This document shows positions 48,496-57,229 of a stretch of DNA of 64,000 bases, piece by piece. The notes beneath the pieces are model-generated. The model did no database searches, was not told the origin of the DNA, and saw nothing but the letters and a program-made list of their open reading frames with translations. The translations under genes were made by a program, and so were the position numbers. How positions within the stretch are numbered: the stretch's first letter is position 1; the number at the start of each line of letters is the position of its first letter. The stretch comes from Pseudomaricurvus alkylphenolicus (GTDB taxonomy: Bacteria; Pseudomonadota; Gammaproteobacteria; Pseudomonadales; Cellvibrionaceae), in assembly GCF_011683955.1 (NCBI RefSeq), contig NZ_JAAQPI010000008.1, positions 62,001 to 126,000 on the forward strand, given 5' to 3'.

Positions 48496-49380
48496 TTAAT
48501 AGTTATCCCAGTCGGTTCGAGGATCGGTGGGTTTAAGTTCAGCCGCTTTGAGCAGTTCTACCACCTCCAGCAGACTTTCCGAGTGCAGCGATGAGCTGCT
48601 GTAGCAGGCGTGTACGTCTCGACTGATGCTTTCCATATCTCCCACCTGGTGCAGTCGCGCCTCTTCAAGGTAAGGTTGTACCATTGCTTTTGGCAGGAAC
48701 GCCACGCCGCCGCGGGATAACAAAAACTCCAGAGCGATCTGGCTTTGTGCCGTGTGCAGAACCGGTACGACTGCCTGTGGCAGCAGTTTTGCCTGCTGCA
48801 GATTAAAAGCCGTGCCCCAGTCCACGAACACGTGCCCGATCTTGGCGATATCTTCGAGCTGGGTGTGGGCTCCACTGCTGACCAGCACCAATTCAATTCT
48901 ACCAATACGAGCGCTCGATACCTCTGCCAGCTGGGGAGGGTCCAGGAGAACCATCAAATCCAATCGACCGGCTAACAGGGCCCGGGTTAACTGTTGTGGC
49001 GAAGAGATTTCCGTGCGCAGGTAGAGCCCTGGAATATCGTTGGCCAGCTCCGGCAGCAGTGCTTGCAGAAAGGTGTCCCAAAGATTGGAGGTTCCGCCCA
49101 GCGCCAGTTGTGTCTGGTGCTGCTCCGATACGGCCACGTCCTGAATGGCAACCTGCCAGGATGCGAGAATGTTCTCGGCATGGGGCAGCAGGCGCTCCCC
49201 GGACGGGGTCAGCCGGATATTGTTGCGTTCGCGGGTCAGTAGAGGGACGCCAACGGTATCTTCCAGTTGCTTGATTCTGAAACTGACCGCGGACTGGGTC
49301 AGAAACAGGTTCTCTGCCGCCTGGCCAAAATGGCGGGTGCGTGACACCTCCAGGAAGGTTCTTAAGAGCTCGGTATTCAT
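48496..49380 (-). CDS. hdfR: LysR-family regulator HdfR
   Basis: A 294-residue LysR regulator: N-terminal winged HTH (about 1-62, FLEVSRTRHFGQAAENLFLTQSAVSFRIKQLE) and a substrate-binding domain (about 90-290). The sequence and the divergent maoP neighbour identify HdfR, which in E. coli represses flhDC and activates some metabolic genes. The 108-bp space to maoP holds an AAAATATTTT palindrome (49387-49396) that could be part of a LysR site. Confidence 0.9.
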   Translation of the reverse strand: MNTELLRTFLEVSRTRHFGQAAENLFLTQSAVSFRIKQLEDTVGVPLLTRERNNIRLTPSGERLLPHAENILASWQVAIQDVAVSEQHQTQLALGGTSNLWDTFLQALLPELANDIPGLYLRTEISSPQQLTRALLAGRLDLMVLLDPPQLAEVSSARIGRIELVLVSSGAHTQLEDIAKIGHVFVDWGTAFNLQQAKLLPQAVVPVLHTAQSQIALEFLLSRGGVAFLPKAMVQPYLEEARLHQVGDMESISRDVHACYSSSSLHSESLLEVVELLKAAELKPTDPRTDWDNY

Positions 49381-49488
49381 GACGATAAAATATTTTGATC
49401 GAAACCAGAAAAAAATGTCATTTTACAGGCAAGTCGGCCCTGATGATAATCGCCGAAATTGGGTATTCAGCCATTGGTGTCATCCGCG

Positions 49489-49845
49489 ATGAGTGCAGAT
49501 AACAACAGCTTTGACCAGCAGGGCCGCATATATTGGGGTACCGAGCACTTCCCCTACGGACTTGCCAAAAGTGGACAATTTACGCGCCAGCAGGTCGAGT
49601 TATTGGAGCGGCATGGCTACGCCTACGAGGCACTGGCTAGCGGCGAGCGCACCCCAATTACCCCTGAAGAGAAGTCTTTCCTACAATTTTGCCAAGGCGA
49701 GCAGGAGCCCGACAGCGCTCATGAAAAAGCCTGGGATCGCTATCTCAGGGAAGTGAGCAAAACCGGTATCGTGGTCACCTCTTCGGCCAGCCAGGCCGAT
49801 GCGTCCTCAGGCTACAACGACGCCCTGGACCTGGACGAGCTCTGA
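49489..49845 (+). CDS. maoP: Macrodomain Ori organisation protein MaoP (DUF413)
   Basis: A 118-residue small protein of the DUF413/YifE family. The segment FPYGLAKSGQFTRQQVELLERHG and TPITPEEKSFLQFCQGEQEP are diagnostic. In E. coli MaoP with its site maoS organises the Ori macrodomain and is next to hdfR, as here. ATG 49489 fits; the open frame upstream is not family-like. The C-terminus is acidic. Confidence 0.93.
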   Translation: MSADNNSFDQQGRIYWGTEHFPYGLAKSGQFTRQQVELLERHGYAYEALASGERTPITPEEKSFLQFCQGEQEPDSAHEKAWDRYLREVSKTGIVVTSSASQADASSGYNDALDLDEL

Positions 49846-49928
49846 GCCCAGACGGGCCCGTACCAGGCCCAGCTCCTGTATAAAATTATCTTATCAATGT
49901 TTCAAAACTGTTTCCGGAGGGTGCTGTT

Positions 49929-50966
49929 ATGAAGCTGTGTTTTTTGATGTACCCCTGGGAACGTGTCGAGCCGGACGGTGATTCCACCCTTAGGCTGATT
50001 CACGAGGCGGCTTCCCGCGGGCTGACGGTTGCGATTACGACGCCCAACAACTTGACCGTTCGCGACAGTGTCGCTCATGCATTTTGCAACGTTTTGAAGA
50101 AAACACCCAAAGTGTCCTCGAATGTAGGCTCCTTTTACCAGCGGGCTGAGTTCAAAAGGTGCAAGCTACCGTTGGCCGGTTTTGATGCCATTATCCTGCG
50201 CACCAATCCGCCTCTGGATACTGTGGCACTGAATTTTCTTGATTCGGTGCGCAACGACACCTTTATCATGAACAGTCTGGATGGGCTGCGGGTCGCCAAC
50301 AACAAGCTATATCCGGCTTCCTTTACTGGCGATGCCAGTCGTTATGTGCCGTCCACCCATGTTTCCAAAAGCCGCGAATACCTTGAGCAGGTGTTGCTTG
50401 ATTCGCCCCGTGAAAAAATGATCTTGAAGCCTTTGAATGGCTTTGGTGGCCAGGGCGTCATTGTGGTCGAGAAAAATGCGCGTCAGAATTTCCGGTCTCT
50501 GCTGGATTTCTACATCGGAGCGGAAAACAGTTCTAACTACGTTATCCTGCAAGACTATGTCGACGGTGCCGACGAGGGGGATGTGCGCATCCTGATGCTC
50601 AATGGTGAACCGATTGGCGCCATGAGGCGGGTGCCGGCAGAAGGTGAGTTGCGATCAAACATACATGCCGGAGGACGGGAAAAAAAGCATATCCTCACTC
50701 GCGAGGAGAAGGCATTATGCCGGGCCGTAGGGCCACAGCTTGTGCGTGATGGACTCTATTTTGCCGGACTGGATGTCATCAACGGAAAACTCATTGAGGT
50801 CAATGTGTTAAGCCCGGGAGGCATTACCCGGATAAACAGGCTCAACCGCGTCAAGTTGCAAGCGCAGATCATCGACTTTGTTCAAAATGTGGTGTCAGCA
50901 AAGAATCTGGTGGCTGAGCGCAAGAATGCATTCCGCAAGGCGATTGAAGATGCTGAAATTATCTGA
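49929..50966 (+). CDS. RimK/GshB-like ATP-grasp ligase
   Basis: A 345-residue ATP-grasp ligase with the layout of prokaryotic glutathione synthetase: N-terminal FLMYPWERVEPDGDSTLRLI, nucleotide-binding MILKPLNGFGGQGVIVVE (about 160-178), VILQDYVDGADEGDVRILMLNGEPIG-type central region, and Mg/ATP residues at EVNVLSPGG (290-298). Such enzymes form an amide between a carboxylate and an amine using ATP. The substrate is unknown: no gshA is near, and instead the next gene encodes an amidohydrolase-metallopeptidase fusion that overlaps it by 17 bp. Strong Shine-Dalgarno (GGAGGG) before the ATG. I infer that the two act on the same amino-acid amide; glutathione synthetase proper is the alternative. 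Confidence 0.85.
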   Translation: MKLCFLMYPWERVEPDGDSTLRLIHEAASRGLTVAITTPNNLTVRDSVAHAFCNVLKKTPKVSSNVGSFYQRAEFKRCKLPLAGFDAIILRTNPPLDTVALNFLDSVRNDTFIMNSLDGLRVANNKLYPASFTGDASRYVPSTHVSKSREYLEQVLLDSPREKMILKPLNGFGGQGVIVVEKNARQNFRSLLDFYIGAENSSNYVILQDYVDGADEGDVRILMLNGEPIGAMRRVPAEGELRSNIHAGGREKKHILTREEKALCRAVGPQLVRDGLYFAGLDVINGKLIEVNVLSPGGITRINRLNRVKLQAQIIDFVQNVVSAKNLVAERKNAFRKAIEDAEII

Positions 50967-53025
50967 GGCGGGCATCGTCGAGCGGCTGAGGTCGGGAGAA
51001 CCCTTCGAGGCGACGCTGCTGGATGGATCATTCAGCCTGAAAATTGAGGAGTACGCTCCAGTCATTTGTTCAGCCGTACATGCCGGCGGAAATTTTCGTT
51101 CCTCGTTGCAAACTTACTGTGCCCTAAACGAACAAGAGCGTTACTACGAGGAAGACCCGCACACGGATGAACTGATTCAGTCCATGCCCATCACAATTGT
51201 GGGTCATGATTCGCGCTACGCCTACGATCTCAATCGCCCTCTGGCCAGATGTATTTACTCGAAAGCCTGGGGAAAGGACGTCTGGGGCAAGAAGCTTCCC
51301 GTAAAGGAGCGGCGCCTCAGTACCGAACGACATCGTGCGTTTTATAGAATCCTGGATGTTCTGGTCGAGGTCATTGAAGAGCGTTATGGCGCCTGTCTGG
51401 TCCTGGATCTGCATTCCTACAATTTCCAGCGAATACCCGGCGATACTCCCGACTTTAACCTGGGGGTGGAGCAAATTGATATGGACCGTTGGGCTGGAGT
51501 CGTGTCCCGGTTACAAAAAAACCTGAGTCGAATTCGGGTGCAGGAGCAAACGACCAGGGCGGCCGTTGACGAGGTTTTCTACGGCCGGGGTTATATGATT
51601 TCTCATATTAACAGTCGCTTCGAGAATACTCTGGTGATTCCCATGGAAGTCAAAAAGATTTTTATGGATGAATCAACGGGAACGCTTTACCCATTAGTGT
51701 TGAGTGAGCTGAAACAGGGTTTGAAGCAGAGCTACTCAGATACGGCGGCCTACTTCGCTCGACAATTTACCCGACAGAAGAAAACCCGCCGGTCGGACAT
51801 CTTATCCTCGCAATTGGATTCGGCTCTGTTGAAAGTGGATAAGAAGCTCTATCGGCTGGCCAAGGGTTTGGAGACACTGCAATATATTAATCCAACCAAT
51901 TTATTGCAGGAGCGAAAGCGTTTCCTGGCGAGGAGAGGTAATTATATCCCGTGCTTCCGTTACCGCCCTTTGGATATCGATCCCTATCAGTTTCGGGAGC
52001 AGCTTTATCGTTTGCCGGTTGATGAGATTCGCGATCCGGGGATACAGCAGCTGTATAGAGATGTGGTTGACGGCCTGGCCGCCAAGATCGATCTGCTGGT
52101 AAACGCGGGGCAGCCTGAATTTATCTATAGCTCTCTAAAGTACTATGGCGAACCCAGTGTAGTGGACGAGCGCAATGCACGTTTTTTGCTGCACGCAAGG
52201 CAATTCGAGTCTGAAGAAGAGCCTTCGATTGATGCTGAAGAGCTAGGCCGACGCTTCAAGCTCCAGGCGCAAATGCAGCAGATGCAATGCAGAATTGAGG
52301 TGTCATCCAAACTGGTGGCCGCGGCTATGGTTTCAAACCGCAAGAAAACGGTATACATCAATAAAAGTACTCTGATGTCAGAGCGCCAGGCCGCCGCATT
52401 GATGCATCATGAGTTGGGTGTCCATATGGCAACGACGTTGAATGCCATTTCCCAGCCGCTCAAGGTTTTTTCTTTGGGGCTGCCAGGTAATACCATGACT
52501 CAGGAAGGTTTGGCGATTCTCAATGAGTATCAATCGGGCAACATGCTACTCAGCCGCATGCAGGTGTTGGCATTGAGGGTGCTGGCTGTGCGCGAAATGC
52601 TAGACCATGGAGACTTTCGCCACACTTTTTCCTATCTGCGTGAAGAACAGGGGTTAAGTGATAACGATGCTTTCCAATTGTCAACGCGGGTGCATCGCGC
52701 CGGGGGATTCACCAAGGATTATCTCTACCTGAAGGGTGTGGGTAAGGCGCTGGCACTCAGAAGGCAGGTGAGTCTGGCGCCTCTGTTTGTGGGTAAAACG
52801 GGTTTCGATTATTTGCCGACCATCAGTGAAATGATCGACCGCGGTATTCTCAAGCCACCTGAGTTTCTACCGCAGGGCCTGACTGAACCCAGCCCCGTCA
52901 GTGAGATTCTCGAATATCTGATGGGTGGTATTGAATCCGCAGCAAATAAATTCGACGTCAATGCACGCGAGCCCCTTGCTGTCATTCGACAGCAGTCGGA
53001 AGGGGTGATCCAGGCTATTGCTTGA
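50950..53025 (+). CDS. N-formylglutamate amidohydrolase-MATCAP (DUF1704) fusion
   Basis: A 691-residue protein with two catalytic parts. Residues about 1-290 resemble N-formylglutamate amidohydrolase: HAGGNFRSS, HDSRYAYDLNRPL and VLDLHSYNFQ (His155) are the metal-site motifs. Residues about 320-690 are the DUF1704/MATCAP domain with the zinc motif HELGVH (487-492) and the QEGLA box (518-522, Glu519 as likely third ligand); this family was long annotated as flavohemoglobin-expression-modulating and includes the eukaryotic tubulin detyrosinase MATCAP. No signal peptide, so cytoplasmic. The start at 50950 lies inside the ATP-grasp gene (17-bp overlap). Its end overlaps regA on the other strand by 11 bp. 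The substrate is unknown. Confidence 0.88.
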   Translation: MLKLSEAGIVERLRSGEPFEATLLDGSFSLKIEEYAPVICSAVHAGGNFRSSLQTYCALNEQERYYEEDPHTDELIQSMPITIVGHDSRYAYDLNRPLARCIYSKAWGKDVWGKKLPVKERRLSTERHRAFYRILDVLVEVIEERYGACLVLDLHSYNFQRIPGDTPDFNLGVEQIDMDRWAGVVSRLQKNLSRIRVQEQTTRAAVDEVFYGRGYMISHINSRFENTLVIPMEVKKIFMDESTGTLYPLVLSELKQGLKQSYSDTAAYFARQFTRQKKTRRSDILSSQLDSALLKVDKKLYRLAKGLETLQYINPTNLLQERKRFLARRGNYIPCFRYRPLDIDPYQFREQLYRLPVDEIRDPGIQQLYRDVVDGLAAKIDLLVNAGQPEFIYSSLKYYGEPSVVDERNARFLLHARQFESEEEPSIDAEELGRRFKLQAQMQQMQCRIEVSSKLVAAAMVSNRKKTVYINKSTLMSERQAAALMHHELGVHMATTLNAISQPLKVFSLGLPGNTMTQEGLAILNEYQSGNMLLSRMQVLALRVLAVREMLDHGDFRHTFSYLREEQGLSDNDAFQLSTRVHRAGGFTKDYLYLKGVGKALALRRQVSLAPLFVGKTGFDYLPTISEMIDRGILKPPEFLPQGLTEPSPVSEILEYLMGGIESAANKFDVNAREPLAVIRQQSEGVIQAIA

Positions 53026-53545
53026 CGGGCCGCTTTTGCAGTTTTCGCTGCAGTGTCCGACGATGCATGCCCAGCGCTCTGGCCGTTGCGGAAATATTGC
53101 CGTCGTTTTCAGCCAACACACGCTGAATGTGTTCCCATTCCAGTCGGTTGACGGAGGGGGGCGTCGACTGGATTTCCGCTTCGACATCGCCCTCCTGGCG
53201 GTCAAACGCCTGCAGAATCTCGTCGGCATCCGCCGGTTTACACAGATAGTTGGTGGCGCCCAGTTTTATGGCTTCCACGGCGGTATTGATGCTGGAGTAC
53301 CCGGTTAACATCACTATGTTCATCAGCGGTTGATGCTGTTTGAGTTTTGGAATCAGGGCAAGGCCGGATTCTTGTGCCAACTTTAAGTCCAATACGCAAC
53401 GGTCAATAGAATGTGTTTTGCAATGTTGCAACGCGGTGTCGGAATCCTGTGCCTGTAACACCTCATAACCTCTGCGGCTGAACGCTCTTGCCAGCACCTG
53501 AGTGAGTGCCGGGTCGTCATCGACAATCAACAAGGTCTGGTTCAT
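53015..53545 (-). CDS. regA: RegA/PrrA/ActR-type response regulator
   Basis: A 176-residue response regulator: REC domain (phospho-acceptor Asp53 in CVLDLKL) and a C-terminal Fis-type HTH (NISATARALGMHRRTLQRKL). The Pro-rich linker and this HTH are the marks of the RegA/PrrA/RoxR group, which controls respiration, electron transport and redox genes according to quinone state. It overlaps the RegB-like kinase gene by four bases (ATGA), so they are translated together. Confidence 0.92.
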   Translation of the reverse strand: MNQTLLIVDDDPALTQVLARAFSRRGYEVLQAQDSDTALQHCKTHSIDRCVLDLKLAQESGLALIPKLKQHQPLMNIVMLTGYSSINTAVEAIKLGATNYLCKPADADEILQAFDRQEGDVEAEIQSTPPSVNRLEWEHIQRVLAENDGNISATARALGMHRRTLQRKLQKRPVKQ

Positions 53546-54834
53546 GAGGTCTCCTTAGGACTGTTCAAGGGCAGGTGCAGGGTGGTTTGCACACCTCCCT
53601 GCGGATGGTTTTGCATGTCCAGTTTTCCACCATGGCGATCCAGTGCAGCGCGGGTGAGGAATAAGCCCAATCCTCGCCCCTGGCCTTTGTTGCTGACAAA
53701 CGCTTGCCCCAAGTCCTTTAACCTGTCCGGTTCAATCCCCGGGCCATGGTCCCGAATCGAAAACACCAGATTTTCGCTTGAGCAGTGTGCGTGAACAACA
53801 ATGCCCTTTGGATTGGCGTCGGCGGCATTGTTAAGCAGATTGCTCAGTGACTGCGACAGGGTTGGATGAAAGTGTGATCGGCACTGCTGCGTAGTTTCTT
53901 CGAGGGTAATCTTCGCCTCGACTTCAGGGCGAAGCAATAACCATTCATCAATCACCTGCTGACAAAAATCAAATGCCGTTTCGAGCGGTAAAATGCCATC
54001 CTTGAGTTGTGCCGCACGACCGGTCAGACGTTTGAGACTATCTGCGCAGTGCGAAACCTGATTTTGCAACAGCTGCAAGTCTTCCGAAAGGGCGGGAACC
54101 TCTCGGTAGTCGCTTTCCATTTCTTTGAGCAGGGCTTTGATGGTAGTCAGTGGTGTACCCAGCTCATGTGCTGTTCCCGCTGCCAGTGATGCTACCGCCA
54201 GCAGCTGTTCATCCCTCAATCGGTCTTCCCGCAATTGCGCCAGATCGGCGTCCCTTTGCCTCAGGCTGGCAGCCATCTTGATGACAAAGAATGTAATCAA
54301 CAATGCGCTGAGCAGGAAATTAAACCACATGCCCACTGTGTGGAAACTCAGGGCATCATTGATGGCCTGACCGCCATGGTGATGGCTGGGTGCGATATCC
54401 GGCAGCGGAATACGATAGAAAAACAGGCTGGTGTATAGAAGCAGCGAGGCGATCAGCAACGGCCAGGTCAGGCGCCAGCTTAGCGTCGCCGCAGCAATAC
54501 AGAGCGGAACCAGATAGTAGGATACGAACGGATTGTCGGCGCCACCACCGAAAAACAGCAGCAGGCTGACACCAATAATATCGATCAGCAGTTGCGTGAA
54601 GAACGCGTATTCGGAAACCTTGGGGAAAAAACGCAGCTGCACCAAGGTGGCGATGTTGATCAGGGTCAGCCCCGAGATCACCCAGAGCATGGCGTGATAG
54701 GCCAGCGGCAAGGCCAGTTGCCAATAGCAAAATGCCAGGGTGGCGCACACCACCAACAGAAACAGCCCCCGCACCATCAACAGACGGTGCAGGTTAGACC
54801 GGGGTGGCGAGGTGGCCAGTGAAAAGCTGCTCAT
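53542..54834 (-). CDS. regB: RegB/PrrB/RoxS-type redox sensor kinase
   Basis: A 430-residue sensor kinase with six N-terminal membrane helices (about 15-190), the dimerisation/phosphorylation helix with His223 (AHELGTPLTTI) and an HATPase domain (NLLNNAADANPKG, DHGPGI, GLGLFLTRA). Between helices 3 and 4 the FGGGADNPFVSYY segment holds the quinone-binding GGxxNPF heptapeptide of RegB. A Cys in SHCADSLKRL may match RegB's redox Cys, to be checked by alignment. It probably reads the ubiquinone pool. The TonB receptor is 60 bp upstream on the same strand. Confidence 0.92.
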   Translation of the reverse strand: MSSFSLATSPPRSNLHRLLMVRGLFLLVVCATLAFCYWQLALPLAYHAMLWVISGLTLINIATLVQLRFFPKVSEYAFFTQLLIDIIGVSLLLFFGGGADNPFVSYYLVPLCIAAATLSWRLTWPLLIASLLLYTSLFFYRIPLPDIAPSHHHGGQAINDALSFHTVGMWFNFLLSALLITFFVIKMAASLRQRDADLAQLREDRLRDEQLLAVASLAAGTAHELGTPLTTIKALLKEMESDYREVPALSEDLQLLQNQVSHCADSLKRLTGRAAQLKDGILPLETAFDFCQQVIDEWLLLRPEVEAKITLEETTQQCRSHFHPTLSQSLSNLLNNAADANPKGIVVHAHCSSENLVFSIRDHGPGIEPDRLKDLGQAFVSNKGQGRGLGLFLTRAALDRHGGKLDMQNHPQGGVQTTLHLPLNSPKETS

Positions 54835-54894
54835 AGCCCAATTAGAACAGTATTGTTACGCCAGTGCCAACTCTCGGCAGTGTTCCGGTGCCTA

Positions 54895-57030
54895 TTACCA
54901 GTGATAAGTCAGGCCGAGATTGACGCTGCGACCCGTGCCGTACATTCGCTCACCGACAGCCACGTCTTCGTTGCCCATGACGCGATTGTAGCCGGCGAGG
55001 TGATCCTGATAGCTTTTGTCTGCAAGGTTGTCGACGCCGGCGCGCAGTTGCAGCGACTCATTGACGTCGTAGCGTAATCGCAGGTGCACCAATCCATAGC
55101 CACCGGTTTCGGCTTCGCTGTTATAGGTGGAGACTTTATCCTGCTCTCCATAGAGTTCGTTGATCAATTGCACCCGCCACTGGTCCTGATGGTAGTTGAG
55201 AGACAGGCGGTGGTTGAGAGGGGCGATGCGGTAGAGGTCGTCACTGACATCCGCGCGTTTTCCTCGCACATAGCTCAGTTGACCCGATACGGACCACTGA
55301 TCAGAAATATTCACACCATAGCTAAGTTCACCACCATAGAGTTCTGCATCCACATTGTTGTATTGCAGAGGTGGATTACCGCCCCCCATCATATTGGCAA
55401 ACATACCGACAGCATTGTCGATCATCATATTGCCGCTGGCGGCGTAGGGGGTTCCCTGAATGTAGTCCTCGACATCGCGATAAAAAACCTGCAGGGAGGC
55501 GTAGCCGCTGTCCGTTCGCAGGTCGATACCCAGGTTGATTTCATCGGCGGTTTCGCTGTCGAGATCGAGATTGCCGATGTAGGTGTGGCCGTCAGCCAAG
55601 CCACCGGTCGCTTGCATCGGTAACCACAGATAACGCTCTTGATACGAGGGCGCTCTCTGTTTGCTGGAGAGGCTGGCGTTTAAACTGAGCTGGGGGTCAA
55701 TTCGGTAGCCGAGTTTGAATACGAGGTCGCGGTTATTATAGGTTTCGCTGCGATCGGCACCATTGAATGCCGTTGCCAGCATGCCGGCCATATTGGTCAT
55801 CATGGTCATGTTCATCATGCCCATCTGGCCCATACCCATAAACGCACTGACTTCAGCGGCGTCCATTTCAACCCGGTTGATACGCGCACCTAGCTCCCAG
55901 GACCAATGGCCCGACTGCTGTTGCCACTCGGCAAACAGGCCATCGATATTGCGCTCAGCGTCATTAAAGTTCTCGATTCTGAACATGGCCATCATGGGGT
56001 TGTAGACATCCGCATCGTGGCGGCTCTCTGAGCGGTCCAAACCAAACCGCAGTTCACCGTTTTCCAGCGGCAGGCTCAGTTGCAGGCGGTGCGCGGTCTG
56101 TTGACCGCTGGCCAGGGTTTCCCTCGGACCCATCATGGGTTGCGGCCTTTGGCCGAAGTTGTCCATGGCGTGAAAGACGTGGGAATAGCTGCTGCTCCAA
56201 TGCAGCTTCAGATCGCCCAGACGCGTACTCACGTTAAAGCTGGCCAGATCACTGTCGATGGCACTGATGTCCATCGGCAGCGCCGGGGTGCCGGCTTCTG
56301 CGGTATTGTTCTTACCGACTCTGAAGTTGGCCTGGGTATCGCCGCGGGCATAACCGTAGAATACATCATGGCGACGACGTTCGTAGGCGGTGGCATTCAG
56401 GTCGCCGTCACCAAACTCACTGTTGTCGGCATGATCGAAGCTGGTGCTGATACCCAGCTTATGGTTCTGATTGGCGCCGGTAACCTGCAGACTGGAGTGG
56501 GAACCTTCGTTATGGCTGGTGTAGTTGGTGTGCAGGCGGGCGTTCAGCTCAAGATCGCTGCCTTCACCGAATTCGCCCCGACTGCTGCCGGCCTCGATAT
56601 GCCCGCCGTAGGTCTCCTGACCCTTACTGACGGAAGCTGGGCCGCGATTGACGGCAAGCTTTTGCAGCAGGCTCGCCGGAATATAGGACAGGGGGCTGTC
56701 CATGGCGTTGGGGCCACCGGTAACCACGCTGGCGCCGTCGATACTCAGGTTGATGCGGTCTCCGCTGAGGCCGCGATATTGGACCAGTGCTGTGAGGCCG
56801 CCATTGCGGTTGGCGGCGGCTCCGGGGAGGGTCTTGAGTGCCTCCGCAGAATCGGCAGCATCCACATCAGTACCCTTTGCAGCGTGGCTGACCGACAACG
56901 GCCACTGGGCCTCTTCGACGGATACCTCCGGCAAATCGCCCGCCCATAACGGGGCGGTGGAGACGGCACCGGCCAGGGCAATGGCGACGGGCAGGGGATG
57001 AGGCCGGAGGCGGTTACAGCGGCGTGACAT
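54895..57030 (-). CDS. Met-rich TonB-dependent receptor, copper type
   Basis: A 711-residue outer-membrane receptor: signal peptide (about 1-30), plug (about 35-150) and a 22-strand beta-barrel ending in Trp (GLTYHW). It looks like the OprC/NosA copper receptor family: residues about 394-420 are extremely Met rich (GMGQMGMMNMTMM) and a second patch (GMFANMMGGG) lies further on, suitable for Cu(I). It would take up copper using TonB energy. Start at 57030 has GGAG in good position; upstream codons look like non-coding. It lies upstream of regB-regA, and the GCGAC-N5-GTCGC site at 57105-57121 is in its promoter region. Confidence 0.88.
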   Translation of the reverse strand: MSRRCNRLRPHPLPVAIALAGAVSTAPLWAGDLPEVSVEEAQWPLSVSHAAKGTDVDAADSAEALKTLPGAAANRNGGLTALVQYRGLSGDRINLSIDGASVVTGGPNAMDSPLSYIPASLLQKLAVNRGPASVSKGQETYGGHIEAGSSRGEFGEGSDLELNARLHTNYTSHNEGSHSSLQVTGANQNHKLGISTSFDHADNSEFGDGDLNATAYERRRHDVFYGYARGDTQANFRVGKNNTAEAGTPALPMDISAIDSDLASFNVSTRLGDLKLHWSSSYSHVFHAMDNFGQRPQPMMGPRETLASGQQTAHRLQLSLPLENGELRFGLDRSESRHDADVYNPMMAMFRIENFNDAERNIDGLFAEWQQQSGHWSWELGARINRVEMDAAEVSAFMGMGQMGMMNMTMMTNMAGMLATAFNGADRSETYNNRDLVFKLGYRIDPQLSLNASLSSKQRAPSYQERYLWLPMQATGGLADGHTYIGNLDLDSETADEINLGIDLRTDSGYASLQVFYRDVEDYIQGTPYAASGNMMIDNAVGMFANMMGGGNPPLQYNNVDAELYGGELSYGVNISDQWSVSGQLSYVRGKRADVSDDLYRIAPLNHRLSLNYHQDQWRVQLINELYGEQDKVSTYNSEAETGGYGLVHLRLRYDVNESLQLRAGVDNLADKSYQDHLAGYNRVMGNEDVAVGERMYGTGRSVNLGLTYHW

Positions 57031-57090
57031 AAGGGGCTCCAGGTTATGGCAATATTGGGTATTCAATCGGGGTCTATGATAGGCAGTTGC

Positions 57091-57121
57091 GTCGCCTGGT
57101 GGCATGCGACACGTTGTCGCA
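57091..57121 (-). promoter_or_regulatory. RegA/PrrA-like operator upstream of the TonB receptor
   Basis: TGCGACACGTTGTCGCA (57105-57121) is a perfect 7-bp inverted repeat around a CGT centre. It fits the GCGNC-Nx-GNCGC pattern of RegA/PrrA sites with a 5-bp spacer, and a further GTCGC half-site lies at 57091-57095. It is about 75 bp upstream of the receptor ATG and 110 bp from the divergent MATE gene. Confidence 0.5.
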
Positions 57122-57229
57122 GTGATAGATGAGATCGATGAGATTGACCGGGAAATTGCCGGGATCGGCGATTTCGGTGCACCTGATCCTGTGTTCTAAT
57201 AGCCCTCCTGTTTTCTGCGCGGATTGATT

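Noticed and set aside
49929-50966. Calling the ATP-grasp gene gshB
   Set aside because: It has the same fold, but context (no gshA, overlap with a MATCAP fusion) and differences near the substrate loop make glutathione synthesis uncertain, so the symbol is left empty.
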